From contig LS997564.1 of the NCBI GenBank assembly GCA_000469685.2, positions 17,821,615-17,885,614 of the forward strand: DNA of 64,000 bases. The letters run 5' to 3'. This stretch comes from Haemonchus contortus (taxonomy: Eukaryota; Nematoda; Chromadorea; Rhabditida; Trichostrongylidae). Position 1 is the stretch's first letter. Every line of letters starts with the position of its first letter. The position numbers and the translations under genes are program-made. Below the pieces are notes generated by a model. It made no database searches. It was not told where the DNA came from and worked only from the letters and a program-made list of their open reading frames with translations. This document shows, piece after piece, positions 23,061-33,495 of the stretch.

Positions 23061-25370
23061 TAAAGGCACCGTTTACGATAAATTTAGGGTACCCTTTTTT
23101 CGACGGGAATTGATAGAACAACTCTTAAAACGATAACAACGAAAAAAGCGCAAAAAACGATGAACAAAAAGAAATAGAACGAGACAAAAAAGAGATGGAA
23201 ATGGGGGTTGGACGAGTTTCACATTGGAAGAACGGCGGTTAAGGGAGTTTTCGGGCGAGTGCACGAAGGCGACGCAATGTCTGCAATAGCAGACAACACA
23301 CCCAAACAGCTGATAGGATTTCTCCCTGCTATTATTCTGCTGAACTGCTACTATTCTTCTCTGAACTGCTGCTATTCTTCTAATTATGCAATTCACAGGA
23401 TGGGAAAGGTAAGTCAAAATCCTTTATATCGATGTTTTACGATGAAAAGTTCGATTTAGTTTTATCGAATTACCTCTTTTCGTTTGCCTCTTCTAGGATT
23501 TTCAAACGCTTCTTTTTTTATTGCATGCTTTTCATGCGGGGTGTCTGATGTGTTCTTGTAAAATACCAAGAACACTCTCTGACTCTATTTCGAAAAACTA
23601 TGTTCAGTTAGAACATGTCCAATGTTAGCATCATGTGTTCAATATGTTTCACTTCAGTTTTTCACTGTGAATGGTGTTTTCGATGGTGTATCTCATTGCA
23701 GTACAGACGCGGTGAAATCATTTTAAATGTTTGCTTTATTAGTTCTTCTTGAAAACGTTGAGAAGGTAGTGGTTAGGGCATTTTTCTTGTTTTATTTAAT
23801 TACAGACGAGTATTGCATGGCAACCCGCGGATCTCATCGAAATACTGAAGCAGTCAGTTTCTTTTGAATATTAAGTTTGTTGATTCTCTCTCTTTTACTT
23901 GTTCGTTGTAATGATTACGTGCGTACATTGTTGCTAAATGTTGGAGAGGCTGTATTTGTGCCAATTTACTTGTTTTGTTTCATTACAGTTGAATATTATT
24001 TGTTGAGTCGGTACATCTCGATGAAATACGGGCACGGTGAGTTCTTTTTTCGAATGTTCACTCAATTAATTGTTTTTTTACTTATTCTCTATTGTGTGAA
24101 CCTAGACATATCATTATTTTATGTGAGAACAACTAATCTCCATTTGAAATGAACACGTTTTTTCTCTTGCAGCTCCATTTCAGTGCGTGTGACTCTGCGT
24201 TCCAGGGCAAATCTCCTTTGGTGAGTTCAATTAAATTCATTGCTGAACCAGTACTTTTCAGTTCACCTATTCTATCTTATGTTGTTATTAGATCTTGTTG
24301 GTAGTCGTGAAAAACTTAGTCTACATTTGTTTCAAGCAATTGTAGTTATTACACATTGAATTTGCATGTGTAACTCGCGTAACTCATACCTTTTGAGAGA
24401 CCATTTAGTCAAAAAGTAAGCAAAACAAGCAATAACAGTATAATAATACACAAACAACTAATAGCATCAAACCTATAAATAGATAGAGGACATAAAGAGG
24501 TATTGATGTAGATAGCTGTCATTCTCCCACCTTGTATTTCCACAGTGTCACAATTTCTCACAAGTTCGTCACAAAGGACGAGGTGAGGAAGTCACTCTAC
24601 GACTTCTTCAAGTTCAGCCCCGTCCTAGGATGGAATCGACAAAGAACTTATGCATCAACCTTAGAGATAAACGACTTCAAAGTGAATGTAACTATAGCAT
24701 AAAGAACCCGAGGCAATAAGAAATAATATCGAAAAGCAGGCAGGTAGGTAAGTGTAGCAGACAATGATGTATGAGGTGGGTAGGAAAGTAGGCAATGAAA
24801 TTAGATAAGGTGAATAAATAAATAAATGAATATAGATACATAGCGCATAAATCATCTTAACTAACATAAACCAGGACACATATATACAATAAAATATACT
24901 ACAAGATGACTAGAAAGGGACTAGAAATACGTTAAATATCACAGGTGATGTATAACAGTAAATATCCTTTGGCGGAGTCGATGGGATGACTACGACGAGG
25001 TGGAATGATGAGGAATGCAACGGATCTGTAATCATAATTTGTTGTACAATAAAGATTCGAAGGTAGACTTAATTTGTAATAGCTGTGACAAAGTCGTAAA
25101 TCTCGAATGCTTGGTTTGGTGAATAGATGTTAATAAAGGGTATTGTTCTTCATAGCCAGAAGTCGTGCGACCAAGGAATTCCTTGCTCCGTAGGCGCCTA
25201 CGTAAAAGGGGTGAGGAAAAGTTAGCGCGTAATAAACGGGCTGGGATGGGTGAGAGGTAAGCCTTTCACAAGCGTAATATACTAGTAACAGTATATAATT
25301 GTTGCATCCTGTTTAGCTACTGTGTTTTGCTCTCGAGGGATCTGTCACCTTCGAGGGTGAGCACCACCGA
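23061..25370. other. unassigned region with strong splice-like signals but no recognisable protein
   Basis: Several near-consensus acceptors and donors bracket segments of about 48 bp: ATTACAG at 23,806, CATTACAG at 23,989 with donor CG/GTGAGTT at about 24,036, and CTTGCAG at 24,172 with donor TG/GTGAGTT at about 24,220. A further TTCCACAG lies at 24,543. The peptides do not join in one frame and match no family known to me. They may be exons of a noncoding RNA, of a fast-evolving gene, or a repeat. The rest is AT-rich. Confidence 0.3.
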
Positions 25371-26020
25371 ATGGTGCTCTTGTGGTTCTTGCCTGTCGTT
25401 TACTACGTACGCAAAAACGTGTGCTGCAGAGAGGCCCTCGAGAGCAGTGGAGGTGGTGGACATGCAGGCGACGAAAATGAAGCTGTGAGGGAACTACGCA
25501 AGAAAGTCAAGGAATCTGAACACTGCATCGTTCACCACCCCTCTTTCTACAAAATGGCTCTAGATCGCGAGGTATATATAACGTTATTAGTAAGCATTAG
25601 CATAAACTCCCACTATATATAGTTGAGTCAGGTACTTCGCGTCATGCTCGAGCAAATGAGGATGGAGAAGAAAAGTACAAGCGGCATGTGGAAGATGAAA
25701 ATAAGTAAGTCATCATGTAGAGGCTCTTCCCCACTCTGTCTCGTTAGATGCTTCCGTTACTGCGCCTACCGCTCTTTCGTATTATGGTGTTATGGGCGTC
25801 TCGGCATAGGTAGGGGGTTCGAACTCCCTGCGTGTGTTAGAGGCGCCATAATGAAGGAGTCCCCCTCTGGAAGTGGGAGCTATGTCGGTTTCAAGGTAAG
25901 ACAAGGTCAAGGTTCCAAGGTTTTTCTCGTATTACCACATTATTACAAACCTTATAGGAGCGTAGCAGTAGCGGAAGCAATGATCGCGATGAAGAAGAGT
26001 GGCGCAGTACTTTTGTGTGA
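25371..26020 (+). CDS. small protein with N-terminal hydrophobic segment and charged tail, unknown
   Basis: A four-exon model of 131 aa keeps frame: 25,371-25,571, 25,628-25,704, 25,841-25,895 and 25,958-26,020 (TGA). Donors are GTATAT, GTAAGT and GTAAGA; acceptors are TTGAG (weak), GTTAG and TTATAG. The N-terminus MVLLWFLPVVYYVRKN looks like a signal anchor with a basic stop. The rest is hydrophilic, with an acidic/basic helical stretch (ENEAVRELRKKVKESEH), EDGEEKYKRHVEDEN, and the serine/acidic tail GSNDRDEEEWRSTFV. Two AATAAA signals follow within 21 bases of the stop. I do not recognise the family. The first exon and the second acceptor are the weak points: a start further upstream, or use of the adjacent GTCAG acceptor in another frame, is possible. 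Confidence 0.42.
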
Positions 26021-26022
26021 AC

Positions 26023-26041
26023 AATAAATGTTTTTAATAAA
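26023..26041 (+). terminator. poly(A) signals (AATAAA twice)
   Basis: AATAAA occurs at 26,023-26,028 and 26,036-26,041, directly after the stop of the small gene. This supports a real 3' end here. Confidence 0.55.
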
Positions 26042-26052
26042 TGTGCTCACCT

Positions 26053-27742
26053 CTACAGCTCACACTCGTAACGATCGTCAGCGGCCATGAGGTCCGCGAT
26101 TGCCTCGGACGAGTCTTCGCGCCTTTCCTGCAAAGCTTCGAGGCGACTCCTGAGAAGCTCATCTAAAACTAAGTCCCTCCATAGATGTTTGGCTGAAGAT
26201 TTGAGCTCCAGCTTCGATTTCCTTGATAGGTGCTTTCGCTGGATCTCCTTTGTCTTCAACACACTCCTTTCTCCGCTATGTTCCGCCAGCCGCAATGTGT
26301 TGATATGCATTGTGGCCATCATGGCGTAAAGCGGATAGGTCGCAATTGGATAGAATATCTCCTTGCGGCAGTAAATTCTATCCGATGCATTCTTCGCCTC
26401 GCATATGGAGGTTCCTCCATAGAGGCTTACTTTTGGCAAATCTCTTTAGAAGGACTTAGTTAGGATGACCTTCCGGACTCTCTCATAAGCCTTACTCCCG
26501 GCAGCCAAGAAATCCGTTCGTGAATCCCCCGGTGGTCCGTGACTGCAGCGAGTGTAGGGACCGGTCAGGACGTCCTGAAATTGGCTGCGAAGCTGAAAAA
26601 TCACGTAGAATGATGAATATGTTCACCAGTGGCCACTCATGAACCCTTTACTTGCATGAGACAAGTACTGAAGATGGCCCGGACGTCAGTGTTGGAGTCG
26701 GCTGCGTATTTGATGGCATTCCATAGATGGGTCTTCAACTTCTCGATCCACGCGCCGATTTCGCCACATCCATCTAATTTGGAGACCTATGAAGTGAAGG
26801 ATCCTATGAAATCCAACAGGTTTTATTCAGTGAGAATTTTCATACCTTCCTCAATTCATTCCCTAGCCACTTTGCTAGATGCCACCCGTCGTAGAAGTGG
26901 AGAGTCGCTCCTATTTCCGGCTTCATCTCTCGCAGCGCCGCCCCGAGCGCTCTACTTCGGTCTGTTGTTACTGGCCGATTTGCAAGCCTTGACCCACCGC
27001 ATAAGTCGCCGCAGTCCTGCAACTTCCACGCGCGTACTAAGCCTTCTGCAAGATCTTATAACATTGAAAATCCTTGCTTGTAATCAATCCATCAGACGTC
27101 GTACCCGTCTCCGATCGGTGCAGCACCTCAGTATGTAGCACAAGCTTGTACGCGCCTCCACCAGCACAACTTTCCCGATCAAAGTCGAGTATCCTCGGCT
27201 ATCGTAGGCTCCGTCTGCGGCAAGGTTCAGGCCCTCACCTTGCTAAAATCTCGAAGTTTGAGGAGCAAAACGCAAGTATAAACTAAAATCTCACTCATTC
27301 TATATTGTAGGCGCTCTTCACTAGATCCAAAACAAGGCTTTGCTGCGAGAGATACACTTTCTCTATGGCCGGCTTGGCCCAAGCGAAAACCTTCCAGAAA
27401 AAGGTTCTCAAAAAAATCGCCAACTCCATCTGCTCCGCCCATCTCGCCAGTTCCTAAACAAGTAAACAAACAACCCTTCTGTGTTTTCCGTCACCGTACA
27501 TACTTACTAACCGGGTATCGCAAGCCGGTGGTGATGGTCGACACCGCTGCCTCCACGTTTCCCTTATAGACACGCTCACTCCGATGGGGAACGGTTCGGT
27601 CTTGGGTCTCCCATTGTTTCTTTCCTGCCACACTACACACCATGCAGATGAAATTGACGACCGCCGCCGTGCCAACAGCCTTCAGACGTACTTCTCCCGG
27701 AAGCCTGTGTCCGCAACGAGGGCAGAACTGGGAGAGCTCCAC
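26053..27742 (-). pseudogene. DDE-transposase-like gene remnant (family with a YDGWHLAKWL motif)
   Basis: Minus-strand pieces appear in order. A zinc-binding segment has CPRCGHRLPGE and CMVC (27,730-27,620). A segment with DSRGYS, then HTEVLHRSETGTTSDGL, lies at about 27,200-27,090. Next is TTDRSRALGAALREMKPEIG followed by ATLHFYDGWHLAKWLGNEL (26,965-26,845). A segment with HLWNAIKYAADSN lies at about 26,725, and a long charged C-terminus at 26,439-26,053. The D...TDR...(D/Y)xWH layout matches a broad metazoan family of transposase-like proteins annotated as uncharacterised. I cannot name the superfamily with certainty. Stops and frame changes between pieces may hide introns or reflect decay. 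Confidence 0.55.
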
Positions 27743-27827
27743 GCTTTTTCATTTCATCCTCTACGTCCATTCTTTCTCCACCATGTCGTTTTCCCTCAAC
27801 GCGCACCTATATGCAAGCGGTGAATAA

Positions 27828-28114
27828 TAGGTCTTCCCAGTACATTCATCACTTTATTACCTCTTCCGTTATCGGCCAGATATTCGATCCATAGTAACGT
27901 TTGAAGGCGTCGTTGAGGAAATGGCCGACATCTCGAACTTTCACCGTTACCGCACCCTGATAATATTCCCCAAGTCTTCCAATGATAACAGCGTCATCAA
28001 GATCCCAACTCCTACTTCTGCCATTCGACCCAGTTCTTCTACTATGCCTCGTGGGATGTCGGCCAACGCCACGTAGGCATGAGCACCATCCCCCCCCCCC
28101 CCCAACTACATTTT
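27828..28114. other. intergenic, no gene recognised
   Basis: Short gap between the DDE-like remnant and a SINE. It contains a run of C at about 28,090-28,104. Confidence 0.5.
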
Positions 28115-28395
28115 CACCAGGCGCACTATGTCACACGCACAGTGGGGGGTTCGAATCCCGGATCGATGCCCGCCTAGGCCATTCAATCCTTCCATCAGTC
28201 CGGGGTCGGTGAATTGGTACCAGACTCGTCTGGTAGGATAAAAGCACTGACTATACTTCGGCTGGTCACCGCAAGTTGTTTTATAGACCACATACGCACT
28301 CAACACGCCACAACGATTCTGAATGGATGTCGAGTGCGCGGGCGCATCCCTCTGACGGGATTAACGCCAAAAACTTTATATTTTTATCCAAAAAA
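28115..28395 (+). repeat. SINE copy with tRNA-like head
   Basis: A B-box-like GGGGGTTCGAATCCCGGATC (about 28,144) is followed by the family body CCGGGGTCGGTGAATTGGTA, CTGGTAGGATAAAAGCACTG, a CAACGATTCTGAATGG block and a GCGCGGGCGCATCC block, ending in TTTTATCC and an A-run. It is collinear with the copy at 21,320-21,590. Confidence 0.78.
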
Positions 28396-28659
28396 AACTA
28401 GTTGGATCTAACTCTCCACAACATATTTGGCGATCAGGATCTGCCGGACTCAAACTACCAACCCCAACTACACGACCTACAGCTAAAGCAAGTTCCGGTG
28501 ATTAGCCAAGTACGTCGAAACCTACTTTAAGACCATATTCCAGGGACGCTAAATATTTCACTTGATTCTCGACGCCCAGCCAATTGTTTATCAGAAGACA
28601 CTGGGCACTCTTATCTACAGGAAGGAAAACATGTTCAAGATTATGACTACAACTTCAAT

Positions 28660-29303
28660 TCGAACTCAGGCATCGACAATAGAATTTGGGACTAATTCTA
28701 ATTTGCGACTCTCAGCGGTTTCACTTCCGACGTATGGTACAACCGATACGAAGATATCATCACTCAAGATGCAGCAACGCTCGACGAAGCAGCGAAGGCG
28801 AGACTCATCGCTTCGAAACTAATGCAGCAACCATTGCACGCTTTGAAAAACATATTCTACCCAAGGAGCCGGCAGAAGTTTGTGTCGCGAACACAGTGAA
28901 GACGTTTTAAGGACTTCTTGGACATATTCCTCTGTGTTTGCTCGCCACTGTGCCTACCTACAGACACAATGAAGTGATGGGACTCCTCCTGATTATACCC
29001 ATCTAACAAGTCGACCTTCCTGATTATACCCGTCTAGCAAGTCGACGGCATGTAATGGGCGAATTCAACACGATTACAGCTGAACAAATTAAATGTATTG
29101 CTTGGATATGTGGATTAGCTACTTTCGATAGGGCTGACATTCGCACACACGCGCCACACAAAATGTCAAATAACTCGTATCCCTCAACGAGCTCAGCACA
29201 GGTATTGAGTGAAATTTTGGACATTTCACTAAATGCAAAACAGCCAGCCCTTCATCTCCTCCGCCAATTCCTGACGTCAATGTATAAGTGCAGCACAGAA
29301 TAG
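28660..29303 (+). pseudogene. LTR-retrotransposon gag remnant (gypsy-like)
   Basis: Plus-strand frames read SGFTSDVWYNRYEDIITQDA, then EAAKARLIASKLMQQ (28,715-28,825), then IFYPR and FKDFLDIFLCL. From 29,055 they read MGEFNTITAEQIKCIAWICG with LATFDRADIR. I recognise this order from gag polyproteins of nematode gypsy-type retrotransposons (capsid-like domain before a zinc knuckle). At least two frameshifts separate the pieces, and no protease or polymerase follows. Confidence 0.7.
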
Positions 29304-29370
29304 AACTAGGGAACGCCATCGCCTTGTTTCCGATCACAGGGCAAAAGGCAGAGACTAGAAAAAACGTGTA

Positions 29371-29657
29371 CCCTAAAATTCCATAGATAAGAGCGGTTGG
29401 ACCTACCGGTGAAAAATGAATTGGAAAAAATCGAAATTGAATGCAGTCACGATTTTCACGGATCGCTGTTTTCCTTTATGAATTGTTTATTAAGTAGGCG
29501 GGGTTTAGAGTTGAGGAGCGAAGCTTCTTCTTAACTTCTTCTTCAAAGTTTAATTTAACCATCCATCAAGTTAGAGGGATGACTGCATTCAATTTCAATT
29601 TTTCCAATTCATTTTTCACTGGTAGGTTCAACCGCTCTTATCTATGGAATTTTAGTG
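29371..29657. mobile_element. MITE of 287 bp with long terminal inverted repeats
   Basis: The left arm from 29,371 reads CCCTAAAATTCCATAGATAA and the right arm ends at 29,657 with its near-exact reverse complement. The arms match over about 85 bp with few differences. TA flanks both ends (29,369-29,370 and 29,658-29,659), as expected for a Tc1/mariner-powered element. No coding capacity. Confidence 0.92.
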
Positions 29658-29659
29658 TA

Positions 29660-31177
29660 ATTGCTGTAAACACAATGATCACAGAGAAGATTTCTGCCGA
29701 ACTTCAACATGAGACTAAAGAGTAATACCAAAATGACGCCCAAACGTGCCAAGTGAGTGGCTCAATTACTTCCATTGCTGCCAGGGCGGCTTTTGTCAAA
29801 CGCATCTACAAGACTGTGATGGTTTACAGTACTCCTACCCGAATGGAGCTCAACATCGGAGCCAACGCCAGTTTGACTAAACTGAAGGACTGGATCACAG
29901 TTTTGATTCAAAGTCTTCAGAGCATTGAGAAGAATTCATAGATACTGCAGAACGAAGCTCATCACATCATAGAGCTAAAACAACAAAGAACAATCCCTTA
30001 CAGATCTCTGTAATACATACAGCTCATTTCACATCAACAATGGGTAAATACAGATCCTCGAAGCGACATCGAAAAGCACAAACTTTGAGCACTGATAACC
30101 TATGTGTACAGGTGCCTGCATTTTTATCTCAGTTTAGTGACTACATTCCTTCAGGACAGAGTGAGGCTTTAATGGGTTCCCTCCATGTCCAGTTTAGGCC
30201 ATATCTACATGCATGTAACAGAGGCGGTTGTGGTCTTGGTTGATCAGCAAGTGCCATCGTCGTCAGTGAGTCAAAACTAGTTCGCCACGGTTATTCGTAC
30301 CAGGACCCTTCATATTTCATGAGTGATTCTAACGCTGTTCTAGTCTTCAAAAAATTTCTGTCAACACTGTTTTAGCAAGTTCTGTTTTTAATAGATCAAT
30401 ATAGTTTCGCGCTCGCGTTCGCTCACGAGGGACCGGGGCCTTCAGAGTCTACTACAAAAACAGTCCATCAAAGCCATGTTGCTAGAGGCCGTACGACGCT
30501 GAACGCTCACTACGTTCTACATTGCCATTGGACGTCTGAAAGAGAGCGAGGCGAAGAGGGTCGGCCACCTCACTGACCCACAACTTCTATTTACCTAGAT
30601 TTGAGAGGAAAATAAAAATGATTAGTTGTTGGTCGAAGTGTTAACGCCGCTGTTATCACCCATAGATAAAGGGTAAGGAAGGATGCTCTGACCTGTAATA
30701 CTCCTGTAATAGAAAAAATCTGATGGGAAAAATGGAGGGGAAGTCGGTATAAAAAATGGGGGTATATCTCTACTAACGGCCGCTCTCCGAACACCGTAGA
30801 AGATGCTCTTTACTTTGATTGCATGCATATACACTTTTGTCCCTGTTGAAGGGACGGCTCCTTCTGATCCACCTGTACGACAAGTCATGCGAGCACTTGC
30901 CGTTTATTCACCCTACTCGGCCTGCTAGAGATGCGTCACTAAAGGTCCATGAAAATCCCACTCTATTCTGAGGAAGGTGGTAAACGAATCAACTAGAAAA
31001 TTCTATTTTTTCTGGATCTGAGGTCCATTTTTACAAAATACTGCTCAAGGCAGCACCATGCAATCATAAATCTACATAAATCTCAAATAAGCATTACTGT
31101 AGCTCATGGGGAATTCAAGATCTTTCTGCTTGGTAACGCTATGTGATAATAACACAATCTCAACATAGCAGTTACAT
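29660..31177. other. intergenic, no gene recognised
   Basis: Short frames only. A small plus-strand frame at 30,040-30,243 shows no domain. Nothing further can be supported. Confidence 0.45.
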
Positions 31178-32214
31178 TCAGATACGACACCCATCACTTT
31201 GGGTCAGATCCGGCATGAGGCCTTCTTCTTTCAATTTTCTCAGTGCAGGTGTCCAGTAGTCCTCTGGTAGATTTCGTAGTTCCATATAACGTTTCGAATA
31301 TTGAGGATTGTGCTCCCTAAATGAATTCCAAGATTCAGCTCAATGTTTATTTCAATTCTCTAAGGAGATAACCGATGGCTATGAAGACCTTTTACAGTGA
31401 ATTGGAAAGATTAATTTCCTCTATCTTACTACGGCAGTTGGCAATAAGCTATGGCAGCTGCTTTTCGATTCGGATCTTACTGCTGTTAAGAACAGAAGGT
31501 TTTCTATCAGCAACACACACACACAGAAAACAGCAATAGAATGCGATGCTCTTGAAGGTGTCACCGCAATCTTTCATGAGACCGTTGAAGGCAACGTTCT
31601 TGAGAGCGAACAAAATTCTAAGCAAGTCTTGTGCGAAGAAGCGAGCACTGCAGGAGAAAACATAAGTTTGGTTTCTGTTAATCACTTTCCAACTGCAGAA
31701 GCGCGAGAGATAGAATCTTGGACAATGCATTATTATTAAGACGGATTTAATCGTCCCGTGAATGTGTGAAACGTAACCCAAACGCACGCTGACAATCACA
31801 AGCAATCAGAGACAGCTCTCAATTGCTATTACACAGCAAAGTAGTAATATGAATAAAGAGACCCCGCAAACAGTGAGAAGTGCGACATAGATTAATCAAA
31901 CCAGCTAGAAACGAATAAAAGGTGGGTCTGCAGAAGCACGCACTCGTCCCTGTTTAATGCTAGTCACGATCCCCTGTTCACAACGAATGACTAACCTCCG
32001 CCATATTCGCTCTTTCTTCGTGCACTGCCATACAGCCTCATCCCAATACGAACATTGTCCAAACAATTTACCTGAGAAAAATTGCAATATAAGCAAGTAA
32101 GTTAACCAACAAGGAAGCCACACCTATGGTTTTTTCTTTCTGGCATCTTAGAAGCAAATCAATTAAGAAATTGCATTCTCGTGTGTGAAGATGAGGCGAA
32201 AGATCTGGTAGCAT
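31178..32214 (-). CDS. cmc-2: CMC2, twin CX9C mitochondrial protein (cytochrome oxidase assembly)
   Basis: Three exons, 32,214-32,124, 32,071-31,996 and 31,316-31,178 (TGA), give 101 aa in one frame. The start MLPDLSPHLHTRECNFLI matches the CMC2 N-terminus. The two CX9C motifs are C-NFLIDLLLR-C in exon 1 and C-SYWDEAVWQ-C in exon 2, preceded by the typical FG. The REH that opens exon 3 matches the conserved REHG-like segment. In the family, these cysteines form disulfides in the intermembrane space, imported by Mia40, and the protein affects complex IV assembly. The C-terminal tail (NLPEDYWTPALRKLKEEG onward) is about 20 residues longer than in human CMC2. Introns are 52 and 679 bp with canonical ends. 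It lies on the same strand as and downstream of the tetraspanin and coq-8. Confidence 0.88.
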
Positions 32215-33495
32215 GACTGAGCAGCCACGCCCTATTGAACTGTAAAAAAACTTATTAAATTAGAAGAAAGTTGATCTGAAAAACTTTTGCTTGAAAGAAT
32301 AATCACAAGTCGCGCATAGCAATTACCTAAGCCTGCTCCAAACCTGATAGGTTGATTTCGAACCTAAACTATGTTATTTTATACCCTCTTCCCAGTATTT
32401 GATGCATATATTGTACTGCAACAAATAACCCCGGAGCCGTGATCGCTGCTAGCCTAAAAACGTCAACCGCCGCTCAATGCTGTTTGCTAGGGTGGACAAG
32501 TAGAGCACGACCTCTTTAAAGAAGCCTTCTGGTGCTTAAAATGCATAGGCTGTAAAAAACAGTAGCTAAATTCTAATATGAACAGCTCTACCGTTCGTTC
32601 ATTTTCTTCTACAATAAGACTCGAAGCACAACGCAAATGTACTCGCTAGGAAAATTGGCCTGAATGATCTCAGAACGATGAGATGATCCGTAAGCGCGTA
32701 ATGGTTGCGCTATTTCAGGAGCAAACTTGCGAAGCTTCGTCAATTTCAAGCTCTGCCTTCAATAGTCAACAAATACAAGCGGAAGAAGAATATGTACTGT
32801 TGGCTAACAGTGTAGATTGAAACAACATCAACGAAGATACCTCTTCTTTTCTTCAAAAAAATAATTGACACTCACCAAATAATACGGAAAGGTAAAAATA
32901 GTAGCGTGTAGGGATAGACAACAGAGAACGATACACTGTGGATAACAACGCAACTCCGATGAGACTATGTAATTACCAATGTACAATTCGAAACAGGAAA
33001 GGAAGGGAGATCTAAACTATATTGCCGAGCTCGACACCAATACGACATCACAGTATTTGATTTTTCCTCACACCATATCAACTCCACTAACGCGCTCCAC
33101 TCGGAGGAGTCAATGAAACCGCAAGCGCCTTGACCAGAAATCTGACAATAACGTATTGAAGAAGTACCTCATATGTCACCAAGTCACAACACAAACTTCG
33201 TATCGAGGAAGACTCTTGAGCAACTAACTACACCTTAATGATTCAGTTGGATAGAGCACAAAATCCCGAAACTCAAAACCCGCTGAATCGGTCCAAATAA
33301 AAGAAAACTGTAAAGAAATGAACAGCAAAACAACCTCTACAATTAGACAATAATTGTCGCCAAGCGTATCAATTATAAAGACTAGGAAGAAAAATAGAAT
33401 AGGAACCAAAATCTTAAGCAATAACTATACAAAATTGATTCTGAAAAGAATAGATCTTTAATCAATCTCACTGTCAGTATTCCTTTTCCTTATTT
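32215..33495. other. intergenic between tetraspanin and cmc-2
   Basis: 1.28 kb, AT-rich. No exon or repeat was recognised. A hydrophobic minus-strand frame at 33,224-33,421 shows no family signature. Confidence 0.5.

Noticed and set aside
25778..25852. Candidate tRNA gene with GGTTCGAAC loop
   Set aside because: No D arm or anticodon arm can be drawn. The outer stem brackets only about 55 bases, so it is at most a hairpin or SINE piece.
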